From contig JAPPLI010000100.1 of NCBI GenBank assembly GCA_028819495.1, positions 35,609 to 99,608 on the forward strand: 64,000 nucleotides of DNA. Direction: 5' to 3'. Positions 26,706-35,469 of the stretch are shown here, piece by piece. The stretch's first letter is position 1. Every line of letters starts with the position of its first letter. The position numbers were made by a program, and so were the translations under genes. Source of the stretch: Gammaproteobacteria bacterium. Its GTDB lineage: Bacteria; Pseudomonadota; Gammaproteobacteria; Eutrophobiales; Eutrophobiaceae. The notes beneath the pieces were generated by a model. That model saw only the letters and a program-made list of their open reading frames with translations, made no database searches and had not been told where the DNA came from.

Positions 26706-28004
26706 CTACCGGCCCAGGCCCAGTATGCCAAAACAGATATAGCTCACACCGAACAGCCCCATGGACAAAATACCCAGCCAACTCCACGTTTCCATTATTT
26801 TACCGGGGCGATGCTCCGGTGGGAGAGCTGTTGAAAACATGGCGCGGTGATTCAAAAATGCTATCAACGGAGCGGTAACAAAGGCGATGCTGGTGGCAAA
26901 ATCGACGAAAGCCCTGAAGGAGCTTGCAAACAGCATGAGTAAAACCAGGGCGCCGCTGCACTGGATGATGACAAGCAGCGCGTAGTGCTTGTTCTCCTGG
27001 TCCATCAGTTCCCCGAAGCGCCGCGGCACCGTCCGGCCTGCCCGTTCCGCGCCGGCCTGTTTCCGGTAGCTGATCAACACCCCGATGACGCGTGGGCAGG
27101 CATCGACAACCGCCAACAATGAAGACACCATCACAACGACGACGACCAGGGAGATGATCGGATAGGCAAAGCCGCCGATGGAAGTGGTAAACAGGGAGAT
27201 CAGCTGCGCGGCAAAGCCATTGGGCGAATCCGCCACGGCAAGGCCCGGCTGGTACATGAGCACGGTTCCCAGGATCAGGAAACCGAAAGCCAGCAGGGTC
27301 GATATGACATAGCCGAGGTTGAAATCAAAACGCGCATCCGCGGGGTTGAAAGGCGCGCCCATATCCCTTGACTTGGCGCACACCCAGAGCGACTGAAATA
27401 CCGACACAATCAGCGCGGTAGGCATGACGCCCGACAACGCAATAATAAACAGCAAGGTAGCCCGGTCAAACTCCCCGGGCAGCGTTAACGAAGCTTCCTG
27501 CCAGTTGACGCCGGACAATGCCAGGGTGGTGGCCACTACTATAAGGACCAGCAACAGGGCTACAAAGCCCTTGGAGACCTGTTCGAAAACATGGTATTTG
27601 CCCGCGATCAGCAACGCCGCGCAAAGCGCCAGGAGAATCATTACGACCAGTTTCGGGTCGAGGCTCAGCGACAGGGCACTGCCGACCAGCCCGGCGCTGA
27701 CCAGGGCAAGGGCGGCCGTGCCGACAAACATGCTGATGAGCAGGTCAAGACCAAGCACCAGGATCGCCCAGGGGCCCTGGCGGAAATAGTTGTCAACCAG
27801 GCTTTGCCCGGTCGCCGCGGCATATTCGGAACCGAAACGGAAAGCCGGATATTTGATGGCGCAGGCAAGCAGGATGAAACCGGCCAGCGCCAGGCCGAAA
27901 TCCGCGCCGGCCCGGGTCGCCTGCACCAGGTGCGAGATGCCTATGGCAGTGGCGGCAAAAATTATGCCGGGGCCGAGTTTGGCGCTCAGGGAATTAAGTG
28001 ACAT
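26706..28004 (-). CDS. Nramp-family-like divalent metal transporter
   Basis: A 432-residue membrane protein with about 11 segments. The first helix has GPGIIFAATAIGISHLVQATRAG, the place where true Nramp transporters have the DPGN metal motif. Here GISH stands in that position, so metal binding may differ. Remote members of this family transport non-metal substrates. The placement tail-to-tail with the flavoprotein gene gives no firm hint about the substrate. Confidence 0.75.
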   Translation of the reverse strand: MSLNSLSAKLGPGIIFAATAIGISHLVQATRAGADFGLALAGFILLACAIKYPAFRFGSEYAAATGQSLVDNYFRQGPWAILVLGLDLLISMFVGTAALALVSAGLVGSALSLSLDPKLVVMILLALCAALLIAGKYHVFEQVSKGFVALLLVLIVVATTLALSGVNWQEASLTLPGEFDRATLLFIIALSGVMPTALIVSVFQSLWVCAKSRDMGAPFNPADARFDFNLGYVISTLLAFGFLILGTVLMYQPGLAVADSPNGFAAQLISLFTTSIGGFAYPIISLVVVVVMVSSLLAVVDACPRVIGVLISYRKQAGAERAGRTVPRRFGELMDQENKHYALLVIIQCSGALVLLMLFASSFRAFVDFATSIAFVTAPLIAFLNHRAMFSTALPPEHRPGKIMETWSWLGILSMGLFGVSYICFGILGLGR

Positions 28005-28140
28005 TTATTTATCGATAAAATCTCTTGCGCCAGCAGCAGTTCCCGCTTGCTCTCCCGGGATGAAAGCGCCCTCATACGGTTAGGATAGCCCGGATTCGGG
28101 TATGGATAAACTGTTACGACACAGTCTGATTCTGAGAGTC

Positions 28141-28169
28141 TTGACACTCTACATCGATAGTGCTATCGT
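28141..28169 (+). promoter_or_regulatory. Promoter and operator of vapBC
   Basis: A perfect TTGACA at 28141-28146, a 17-bp spacer and TATCGT at 28164-28169. The inverted repeat CGATAG-TG-CTATCG (28155-28168) covers the -10 region. That is where an AbrB-type antitoxin would bind to repress its own operon. Confidence 0.65.
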
Positions 28170-28201
28170 AATACGGTATATCTTTCGATGGAAAATCACC
28201 C

Positions 28202-28408
28202 ATGACTACCGTTACCGTCTCACCAAAATACCAAGTCGTAATTCCCAAAGAAATCAGGGAGGCAAGCGGAATTGTCTCGGGACAGAAAGTTCAGCTGATC
28301 AGTTACCGAAACCGGATACAACTTATTCCGATAGAGCCGATGGAGAACTTGAGAGGCTTCCTGAAAGGCATTGATACGAATGTAGAACGCGACAAAGATC
28401 GGCTATGA
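28202..28408 (+). CDS. vapB: AbrB/SpoVT-type antitoxin (VapB)
   Basis: A 68-residue protein with a full swapped-hairpin DNA-binding domain: TVTVSPKYQVVIPKEIREA then GQKVQLI. The C-terminal tail would wrap the toxin. It overlaps vapC by four bases (ATGA), the standard toxin-antitoxin arrangement. Autoregulation through the inverted repeat at 28155 is likely. Confidence 0.88.
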   Translation: MTTVTVSPKYQVVIPKEIREASGIVSGQKVQLISYRNRIQLIPIEPMENLRGFLKGIDTNVERDKDRL

Positions 28409-28776
28409 ATATAGTCGACTCGTCCGGATGGTTGTCCTATTTTGCCAGCGATAAAAATTCACGATCTTTTGCCGACCCGATCGGAAAATTGGAAGAGTTG
28501 CTGGTACCCAGTATTACCCTGACTGAAGTTTTTAAGAATATTCTGCGTCAAGGAAACGAGGAGGCAGCCTTGCGAGCCATTGCGCATATGGAACAAGGGA
28601 AGGTTGTTCCTCTGAATGAAGAGTTGGCTGTGGATGCCGCTTATTTCGGAGTTGAATACAAACTGCCCCTGGCTGATAGCATTATTTACGCAACGGCGCA
28701 CAGGTATGAGGCCATGGTGTGGACCCAGGATGCAGATTTCAGGGATTTGAAAAACGTCAGGTATTATCCGAAATAA
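28405..28776 (+). CDS. vapC: PIN-domain ribonuclease toxin (VapC)
   Basis: A 123-residue PIN domain. The acidic metal-binding residues are visible: D5 in NIVDSSGW, E44-type residue in TLTEVFKN, D95-type in LPLADSIIYATA and D113-type in WTQDADF. VapC toxins cut tRNA or rRNA. It is coupled to vapB. The pair is on the plus strand at the right edge of the catabolic genes. Confidence 0.9.
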   Translation: MNIVDSSGWLSYFASDKNSRSFADPIGKLEELLVPSITLTEVFKNILRQGNEEAALRAIAHMEQGKVVPLNEELAVDAAYFGVEYKLPLADSIIYATAHRYEAMVWTQDADFRDLKNVRYYPK

Positions 28777-28788
28777 CCGGGGCATTTG

Positions 28789-30426
28789 TTACGGTTTTTC
28801 GTAAACTACTTTCCCATCCAGGATGGTCTTCAACACCTGGGTTGCACCGATCTCCTTGCTGGGTATTTCCAGTATATTCCGGTCGATTACGATCATGTTG
28901 GCTGTTTTGCCGGCTTCGATGCTCCCCATGTTGTCCAGGTTGTTACTAACCCTTGCGGGATTGCGGGTATAAAACTCCAGCGCGGTCTCAACCGGCAGGG
29001 ATTCATCGCCGCGCTGAACGATGCCCTGGATGGGTGGAAACGGGTTAAATGATTCAACAACCGCATAGTCCGAACCAACCGTGATCAGGGCGCCATGACC
29101 GTGTAATGAGCGGAACTGGTAACCGTCGCTGCCCAAAATACTGCCCGGGCTCCAGAAATAGGGAGACATTTCCGCAGTTGCATAGAGTTCGGCAAATCGT
29201 GGAAGGTCGGTTTCAGAGACGTCCGACGTGTGTCCGATTTCATGCCAAATACCGCTGTCGCCGTTGGCTTTCCTGACAGCTTCGATGGCGTCCAGCCCTA
29301 CGCGCACCGCGCCGTCCCCGGCGGCATGCATTTTTACCCTGAGCCCGGCCCGGTCCCATTCGGTTATTTTCCGCGCCAGCACGTCACGCGGGATCAACAG
29401 GTTGGTCTCGTCCACTTCGCCGTCCGCGCCGATGGGGACGTGGGTAAAGACCGGCGGCACCGGCACCCCATCGAGAAACAGCTTTATCCCGTTCGAGGAG
29501 ATATGCGGCGTTGCATACTTTGCGCGATCGGCAATCTGCGCTTCCTGGGCCTGCCGGCCAGGACCTCCCTCGGGGTTCCAGCCATGGTGCAGGTGGATAT
29601 ACGGCATTGGCCTTCCGGCGCGGTCCAGTTCGCCCAGCATTTCGAGCATGTCGCGGTCGAAACTGAAGGCGTCCTGCACCGACGTCAACCCGGCGGCCAG
29701 CAACTCCAGCGACAGATCTTCAAGGGCGGCCTTTACCAGATCGCGCGGGTAAGGGGGAATGTGTGCCCGGACCAGCCATATTGCGCTTACCTCGGCAAGC
29801 ACGCCGGTTTGCGGATGTTTCACAATCACACCTCCCTCCGGTGGCTCTGTGTCCCTGTCGATACCGGCAATCTCCAGCGCCCTGGCATTCACCAGGCGCG
29901 TGTGCATGGTAACATCCCTGATAAGGACAGGCGTGTCCGGGAACACTTCGTTCAACAGGTCATTGCTCAGCGGCGAGTCGCCCCACATTTCCATATTGTT
30001 AATGAGCACCCATGGATAGCCCTCTACACGCCGGGTCTTGCAGTATTCCAGGGTTTCCCTCAATTGTTCCGGCTTGAACGGACCCGGCGTGCAGTCCAGG
30101 GCATTGGTCACGCTCAGGTAATGAAAGTGCGCATCATGCAGACCGGGCAGGGCCATGGCGCCGTTGAGATCGTATTTTTCTGTTTCCGCGCCGGCCAACG
30201 CCAACATGTCCGCGTTGTTTCCCACTGCCAGAAACCTGCCGTCTTTGACGGCTACCGCTTCCGCCCAGGAACGCCGGTCGTCGAGAGTATATATTTTCCC
30301 GCCATAATAGACGGCATCTGCGGGCGCCCTGCTCCCTGGCGCTTCAGGCGCGCCGGTTTCATTCTGGCAGGCGCTCAGCGCCAGATGAAAAACAAAGGTG
30401 AGTAATATAGTTTTATCAACGTTCAT
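28789..30426 (-). CDS. Amidohydrolase of the YtcJ type, probable lipoprotein
   Basis: A 545-residue metal-dependent hydrolase. The N-terminus (LTFVFHLALSACQ) has a lipobox with cysteine at residue 20, so the enzyme is probably anchored in the periplasm. Metal-binding parts are HDAHFHYLS, KMHAAGDGAVR and GSDYAVVESFNPF, in the order known for the YtcJ/amidohydrolase 3 group. Such enzymes hydrolyse amides or related C-N bonds; the substrate is unknown. A fragment of what may be a related gene lies directly upstream at 30432. Confidence 0.87.
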   Translation of the reverse strand: MNVDKTILLTFVFHLALSACQNETGAPEAPGSRAPADAVYYGGKIYTLDDRRSWAEAVAVKDGRFLAVGNNADMLALAGAETEKYDLNGAMALPGLHDAHFHYLSVTNALDCTPGPFKPEQLRETLEYCKTRRVEGYPWVLINNMEMWGDSPLSNDLLNEVFPDTPVLIRDVTMHTRLVNARALEIAGIDRDTEPPEGGVIVKHPQTGVLAEVSAIWLVRAHIPPYPRDLVKAALEDLSLELLAAGLTSVQDAFSFDRDMLEMLGELDRAGRPMPYIHLHHGWNPEGGPGRQAQEAQIADRAKYATPHISSNGIKLFLDGVPVPPVFTHVPIGADGEVDETNLLIPRDVLARKITEWDRAGLRVKMHAAGDGAVRVGLDAIEAVRKANGDSGIWHEIGHTSDVSETDLPRFAELYATAEMSPYFWSPGSILGSDGYQFRSLHGHGALITVGSDYAVVESFNPFPPIQGIVQRGDESLPVETALEFYTRNPARVSNNLDNMGSIEAGKTANMIVIDRNILEIPSKEIGATQVLKTILDGKVVYEKP

Positions 30427-30431
30427 ATCGA

Positions 30432-30663
30432 TTATTCCTGTTGTGAGCGATCGTAGATTACCTTGCCATTGAACAAGGTCCGGTCGACGAGTGTCTCGCC
30501 GACCCGGTGCGCCTGGTTTTGTCCCGCCAACTCTTCGAAAAAGGGCACCACTGCAACATTGTCCGCATAAGGCAACATCCAGCTATCCCCCGGACCATTC
30601 CTGCGGAAACAGGACTCCAGCCTGAAAACTATTCTCTGTAAAGAAGAATACCATTTATACTGG
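30432..30663 (-). pseudogene. C-terminal remnant of a hydrolase-like gene
   Basis: An open stretch of about 75 codons without a start, ending with TAA at 30432-30434. The end, RTLFNGKVIYDRSQQE, resembles the closing strand of amidohydrolases such as its downstream neighbour (KTILDGKVVYEKP). The frame is cut off at the palindrome at 30664, so insertion or deletion there probably removed the 5' part. The rest of the gap up to 30805 holds a -10-like TATAAT at 30768-30773 and no other gene. Confidence 0.45.
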
Positions 30664-30684
30664 ATTCCGGGTCAAGCCCGGAAT
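30664..30684. repeat. ATTCCGGG palindrome, third repeat type
   Basis: Arms ATTCCGGG and CCCGGAAT around TCAAG. The surrounding sequence (TGGATTCCGGGTCAAGCC and following) is a short repeat that I recall from many proteobacterial genomes. It coincides with the break point of the truncated gene. Confidence 0.7.
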
Positions 30685-30805
30685 GACAGCGGAGGCGCCC
30701 GGCGACTTTGAGATTGCCCTGGGTTGATAGCATTGATTTTATTGTGGTCTTCTTCCAGCATGTGGATTATAATAGCTAGGGCAATCCATATAATGATGTT
30801 TGCTT

Positions 30806-31039
30806 ATGAAAACAGTACAGATGACACTGGATGAAGAACTGTTGCACTCGGTTGATCAACTGGCCAGGGAGTTGAAGACGACCCGTTCGGCTTTTGCGCG
30901 TTTTGCCTTGCAGAAGGCCATTGACTATTACCAGGTTCTGCGACAGGAAGAGAAACACCGAAAAGGCTACGAGGCTTATCCCGTAGCTGATGAAGAGTTC
31001 GACGTCTGGGAAGAAGAACAGGAGTGGGGGGATAATTGA
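30806..31039 (+). CDS. Ribbon-helix-helix antitoxin of a MazEF-type pair
   Basis: A 77-residue protein with an RHH start (KTVQMTLDEELLHSVDQLA) and an acidic tail (EEFDVWEEEQEWGDN) suited to bind the basic toxin. The ATG at 30806 is preferred over the TTG two codons earlier because RHH proteins start just before the strand. It overlaps the toxin gene by four bases. Confidence 0.85.
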   Translation: MKTVQMTLDEELLHSVDQLARELKTTRSAFARFALQKAIDYYQVLRQEEKHRKGYEAYPVADEEFDVWEEEQEWGDN

Positions 31040-31347
31040 ACAGGGGTGAAATCAGGTGGTACAAATTCAGGGCGCCGGACAAAAAGCGTCCGGTTCTCAT
31101 ATTGACCCGTTCTGCGGTGTTGGAGTACCTGGGTGAAGTGACAGTTGCCCCCGTAACCTCCACAATCAGGGACATTCCCAGTGAGGTTGTACTGACAGAA
31201 AACGACGGTATGCCGCATGAATGCGCGATTAACTTTGATCACATTCAGACAGTGTCCAGGGGCAAACTCGGCGCTCATATCACATCACTCTCACAAAACA
31301 GGCTTGTGGAGGTAAAAAAGGCCATCCTGTTCGCCCTGGGGTTGTGA
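31036..31347 (+). CDS. mazF: MazF/PemK-type endoribonuclease toxin
   Basis: A 103-residue MazF-like barrel. The family's opening NRGEIRWYKFRAPDKKRPVLIL and the TVAPVTSTIRDIPSEVVL strand are clear. MazF enzymes cut single-stranded mRNA at short motifs. It starts with TTG overlapping the antitoxin stop. Its own stop touches the DUF4390 gene, so the TA pair was inserted flush against the ntrYX operon and could now drive it. Confidence 0.9.
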   Translation: MNRGEIRWYKFRAPDKKRPVLILTRSAVLEYLGEVTVAPVTSTIRDIPSEVVLTENDGMPHECAINFDHIQTVSRGKLGAHITSLSQNRLVEVKKAILFALGL

Positions 31348-31886
31348 TGATTCCGGCGATTTTCCTTGTATTGTTCTCCACCGCCGCCTGGGCCGCTGAG
31401 GAGGTAACCGTTGAACGCGTCTCCTCGGAGGTGGTCGACGGCGCCTGCTACGTGGATGCGCGCATCAACTTCAACCTGCATGACGACCTGCTGGAAGCGC
31501 TCGACCATGGCGTGGAACTGGACGCGCGCATCATCATCAGGGTCAGGGAAAAGCGCAAGTGGCTTTGGGACCGGCTCTACAAGGAGGATGTCATCAAGTT
31601 CAAACTCGACCATCTGCTGCTGTCAAACGTCTATATAGTTACCGATGTCCGCAATTCCCGGCAGCGCCAGTTCGATACCCTGGGAAATGCGCTAAAATAC
31701 ATGGGAACGCTGGATCGATACCTGTTATTCGACAACAAGAATATCGACACAAGAACAAACCTGGTTGGTTCGCTGAAAACCGTGTTGAACGTGAAAAACC
31801 TCCCTGAGCCGTTGAAACCTGTTGCCTCCCTGTTCAACAAGTGGCAATCGGACGGCAAATGGCACAAGTGGACAATCATAGAATGA
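31347..31886 (+). CDS. DUF4390 protein, exported
   Basis: A 179-residue protein with a signal peptide (MIPAIFLVLFSTAAWAAEE). The rest matches the DUF4390 pattern, including FNLHDDLLEALDHGVELD and the KFKLDHLLLSNVYIVTD region. In many gammaproteobacteria this gene lies between rsmB and an NtrY-like kinase; here only the kinase side remains. I start at the ATG at 31347; a GTG one codon before is also possible. Function unknown, presumed periplasmic partner of the kinase. Confidence 0.82.
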   Translation: MIPAIFLVLFSTAAWAAEEVTVERVSSEVVDGACYVDARINFNLHDDLLEALDHGVELDARIIIRVREKRKWLWDRLYKEDVIKFKLDHLLLSNVYIVTDVRNSRQRQFDTLGNALKYMGTLDRYLLFDNKNIDTRTNLVGSLKTVLNVKNLPEPLKPVASLFNKWQSDGKWHKWTIIE

Positions 31887-34114
31887 AATCCGGGCTACCC
31901 GGGCTGGGCGGCGGACGATTGATACTGCTGACGGGTGTGCTGCTGTTCGCCTGCATGCTGACTTCATTGGTGATCCTGAGCAAGGCCCTGCAGAACCCGG
32001 CGCAGTTCGATGAATTCTATACCGGCCTGCTGATTTTCAACACCCTGGGACTGCTGGCCCTGGTCATACTGATCGGCCTCAATATCCGCAGCCTGATCAA
32101 CCAGGCCAGGGAACGCATCGCCGGTGCCCGGCTGACGGTGCGCATGGTTACCATGTTCGCGATCCTGTCGGTCACGCCGGTACTCATCCTCTACTACTTC
32201 TCCCTGGATTTCCTGTACCGGGGCATCGACAGCTGGTTCGACCTGCGCGTGGAACAGGCGCTGGATGACTCGCTGGAGTTGAGCCGGCTCGGCCTGGAGG
32301 AGCGTATGAAGGAACTCCTCAGGCAGTCTGAGGAAATGGCTGAAGAGATAGCGCGGACCCCTGACGCGTCGATCCCCCTTGAAGTCGACCGCCTGCGCAC
32401 ACGGAGCGGCGCCGATGAACTGACCGTGATTACGAGACAGGGGATTATTATCGGTTCCAGTTCGGCAAACCCGGACAACCTGGTACCGGAATCACCCGAC
32501 GACAGCGTACTGTTCCAGGTTTTGCAGGGCAACAGTTATATCGGTATGGACACCATCAGAAACGCCGGGTTGTCCTTCCGGGTCGTGGTAAACCTGCCCA
32601 GTTACGCTTTCGGCGTTGGTCCGCGCATACTTCATGCCTTGTACCCCGTAACCGAACGGGTAAACGAACTGGCGCAAAGCGTCCAGTCTGCGTTTACCCA
32701 GTACGAGGAACTGTCTTACCTGAGGGAACAGCTCAAGCTGAGTTTTGTCCTGATCCTGACCATGGTCTTCCTGTTCAGCATGTTTTCCGCGGTCTGGGCC
32801 GCATTTTACTCCGCCAGGAAGCTGGTCGCGCCGATACGCGACCTGGCGGAAGGAACCAAATCCGTAGCTGAAGGCGATTACCATACCAGGCTGCGGGTAC
32901 CGGGAAATGATGAACTGGGCTTCCTGGTCGCTTCGTTCAACGACATGACCAGCAAGATTGCCAGCGCCAGGGATGCGGCCAAACTCAGCCAGGACGAGGC
33001 GGAGACCCAGCAGAAATACCTGGAGGCCGTTCTGGAACGGCTGTCGTCAGGTGTGCTGGTGCTGGATTCGGATAACTCCCTGCGCACCGTCAACATCAGC
33101 GGCGGCAGGATCCTCGGCCTCGACATCAGCGAGATAACCGGCCATCCCTTCGGCAGGATCTGTGAACGCTACAAGCACCTGGAACAACTCCACAGCACGA
33201 TACGGTCCCACGTAGACGGGGGCGACCAGGTCTGGGACCAACAGGTAATCCTGTTCGGCGCAAGCGGGCGCCAGGTACTCATGTGCAGGGGCACATCCGT
33301 TGTCCCGGCCCGGGAGAAAGCCGCGGTCCACATCATAGTCTTCGATGACATTACGGCGCTGTTGCAGGGACAGCGGGACGCGGCCTGGGGCGAAATGGCG
33401 CGGCGCCTGGCGCATGAGATCAAAAATCCGCTGACGCCCATTCAACTGGCGGCGGAGAGGCTGCGTCATAAATATCTCAGGTCTTCCCCGCCGGACCGGG
33501 CGGATACCCTGGACCGGCTCACCACCACGATTATCAACCAGGTGGAAACCATGAAAGGCATGGTCAATGCTTTTTCCGACTATGCAAGGGCGCCGGCGAC
33601 TGCGCCGCGCGCAGTGGACCTGAACCACCTGCTGGAAGAAGTCGCGGACCTGTACCGGGACATGGACGCCGGCGTCACGATCAAGCTCAACCTTACCGAA
33701 GATCAATCCGTCATCAGCGCAGACCCGGAACGGCTGCGGCAGGTCTTCAATAACGTCATCAAGAACGCGCTCGATGCCCGCAGGGAGGGGAAAGACCTGT
33801 TCCTGTCGCTCTCTACCGCTCACATAAGCCAGCCGGCCATGGATTACATGGAAATCCGTATCAGGGATACCGGCAGCGGCGTAAACGAGGATATAATGGC
33901 AACCGTATTTGAACCTTATGTAACCACCAAACAGAAAGGCACAGGCCTGGGGTTGGCAATCGTGAAGAAAATTGTAGAAGAACATGGAGGGCTGGTAATG
34001 ATCAGGAACAACGTGGACGGGCCGGGCGCCTGTGTCATCATCAGGCTGCCGGTCACCAGGAGTGGCATTACGCAGGCGCGGGCTGCGTCCGGGGGCGGAG
34101 GCGCATTGACATGA
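31883..34114 (+). CDS. NtrY-like membrane histidine kinase
   Basis: A 743-residue sensor kinase. Two membrane segments flank a large periplasmic part, a third segment and HAMP domain (LAEGTKSVAEGDYHTRLRVPG) follow, then a PAS domain, the phospho-histidine helix (ARRLAHEIKNPLTPIQLAAERL) and the ATPase with N, G1 and G2 boxes (NVIKNALDA, IRDTGSGV, GTGLGLAI). The start at 31883 overlaps the DUF4390 stop (ATGA). It forms a pair with the downstream response regulator. The gene pair resembles NtrYX, which is linked to nitrogen and envelope responses. Confidence 0.92.
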   Translation: MKSGLPGLGGGRLILLTGVLLFACMLTSLVILSKALQNPAQFDEFYTGLLIFNTLGLLALVILIGLNIRSLINQARERIAGARLTVRMVTMFAILSVTPVLILYYFSLDFLYRGIDSWFDLRVEQALDDSLELSRLGLEERMKELLRQSEEMAEEIARTPDASIPLEVDRLRTRSGADELTVITRQGIIIGSSSANPDNLVPESPDDSVLFQVLQGNSYIGMDTIRNAGLSFRVVVNLPSYAFGVGPRILHALYPVTERVNELAQSVQSAFTQYEELSYLREQLKLSFVLILTMVFLFSMFSAVWAAFYSARKLVAPIRDLAEGTKSVAEGDYHTRLRVPGNDELGFLVASFNDMTSKIASARDAAKLSQDEAETQQKYLEAVLERLSSGVLVLDSDNSLRTVNISGGRILGLDISEITGHPFGRICERYKHLEQLHSTIRSHVDGGDQVWDQQVILFGASGRQVLMCRGTSVVPAREKAAVHIIVFDDITALLQGQRDAAWGEMARRLAHEIKNPLTPIQLAAERLRHKYLRSSPPDRADTLDRLTTTIINQVETMKGMVNAFSDYARAPATAPRAVDLNHLLEEVADLYRDMDAGVTIKLNLTEDQSVISADPERLRQVFNNVIKNALDARREGKDLFLSLSTAHISQPAMDYMEIRIRDTGSGVNEDIMATVFEPYVTTKQKGTGLGLAIVKKIVEEHGGLVMIRNNVDGPGACVIIRLPVTRSGITQARAASGGGGALT

Positions 34115-35469
34115 GCCCCGGCGAAAAAATACTTGTAGTAGATGATGAAGCAGAGATCAGGAACCTGATCAGGGAAATCCTCGAAGACGAGGGGTTCGAG
34201 GTGGCGACGGCGGAAAACGGCGCCGGCGCCCGGGCGCTGCTGGAACAGTTCCGGCCCAGGCTGGTGCTGCTGGATATCTGGATGCCGGACGTGGACGGCA
34301 TTACCCTGTTGAAGGAGTGGCGTGAGTCAGGCAAGCTGACCAATCCTGTCATCATGATGTCCGGGCACGGAAACATAGGGACTGCGGTCGAGGCCACACG
34401 TCTCGGCGCCTACGATTACCTGGAAAAACCCCTGTCCATGGCCAAGCTGACCCTCACCATAAAAAATGCCCTGGACGCCTCCAGACTGCGCAGGGAAAAC
34501 CTGAGGCTGCGCCGGCACTCGGAGGAACCACACCGGATTATCGGCAAGAGCAAGTTGATGGTGAAACTGCGCGAACAGTTGAACAAGGTCACCGGCCTGG
34601 AAACCCCGATGCTGATTGTCGGAGAACCGGGCACGGACAAGGAAGCGGTTGCCCGCTACCTGCACTCGGCCGGCGCGCGCAAGGACAAGTCCTTTGTTAC
34701 CGTAAGCGTACCGGCCAGGGACCAGGAATCCGTGCTTAACGAGTTGTACGGCGAAGAGACCGGGGCCGGCACGCAGGGCGGACTCCTGGATGAGGCTGAA
34801 GGAGGAACGCTGTTCATCAAGGATATTGCCGATATGGACCTCGCAGACCAGGCGCGCCTGCAGGACGTACTGAAGAGCCGGGCCTATAAAAGAGTTAATG
34901 GTACGGCAGCGGTCCCGCTCAATGCCAGGATCATCGCCGCCACCCGCTACAACCTTGCCGACCAGGTAAGAGAGGCAGCTTTCATGGATGAACTTTATTT
35001 CCAGTTGAACGTGGTACCGATTACGGTACCGCCGCTCAGGGAACACTATGAAGACGTGCCCGACATCCTGGAGTATTTCGTTACCTGGTTTATCGAGCGG
35101 GAGGGATTGCCTTACCGGTCTTTTTCCACTGCGGCGCAGAACAGGCTGCGGCGCTATCCCTGGCCGGGAAATACCCGGGAACTGAAAAACCTTGTGCAAA
35201 GAATGCTGATACTGGGAGGCGCTACGACTATCGACCTGGATGAAGTTGAGGCTGCGCTGGGAGATGCGCCGGCAAGAAGAGATTCCGACAGTGTGAAAAA
35301 CCTGGATCTCCCCCTGCGCCAGGCCCGGGAAAACTTTGAGCGGGACTACCTGGAGTACCAGCTGAAACTGGCCAACGGCAGCGTCAGCAAGATGGCCAGG
35401 AACGTCCACATGGAACGCACCCATCTCTACAGGAAGCTGAAGTCACTGGGTATCGATATAAAATCGTGA
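34111..35469 (+). CDS. NtrX-like response regulator with degenerate AAA+ domain
   Basis: A 452-residue regulator with a receiver domain (phosphate acceptor D55 in LVLLDIWMPD), an AAA+ domain and a Fis-type helix-turn-helix (MARNVHMERTHLYRKLKSLGI). The AAA+ part departs from sigma-54 activators: the Walker A is GEPGTDKE (171-178) instead of GESGTGKE, the GAFTGA loop reads GAGTQG (about 218-223), and Walker B is GGTLFIKDI rather than a form ending in DE. It therefore probably cannot remodel sigma-54 polymerase and acts as a plain DNA-binding regulator (inference). Confidence 0.9.
   Translation: MSPGEKILVVDDEAEIRNLIREILEDEGFEVATAENGAGARALLEQFRPRLVLLDIWMPDVDGITLLKEWRESGKLTNPVIMMSGHGNIGTAVEATRLGAYDYLEKPLSMAKLTLTIKNALDASRLRRENLRLRRHSEEPHRIIGKSKLMVKLREQLNKVTGLETPMLIVGEPGTDKEAVARYLHSAGARKDKSFVTVSVPARDQESVLNELYGEETGAGTQGGLLDEAEGGTLFIKDIADMDLADQARLQDVLKSRAYKRVNGTAAVPLNARIIAATRYNLADQVREAAFMDELYFQLNVVPITVPPLREHYEDVPDILEYFVTWFIEREGLPYRSFSTAAQNRLRRYPWPGNTRELKNLVQRMLILGGATTIDLDEVEAALGDAPARRDSDSVKNLDLPLRQARENFERDYLEYQLKLANGSVSKMARNVHMERTHLYRKLKSLGIDIKS

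Noticed and set aside
29230..30405. A 391-codon open frame on the plus strand
   Set aside because: It is antisense to the amidohydrolase gene, which has a lipoprotein signal and family motifs. The antisense frame shows no domain.
34327..35424. A 365-codon open frame on the minus strand
   Set aside because: It is a shadow of the NtrX-like gene, caused by high-GC codon use.
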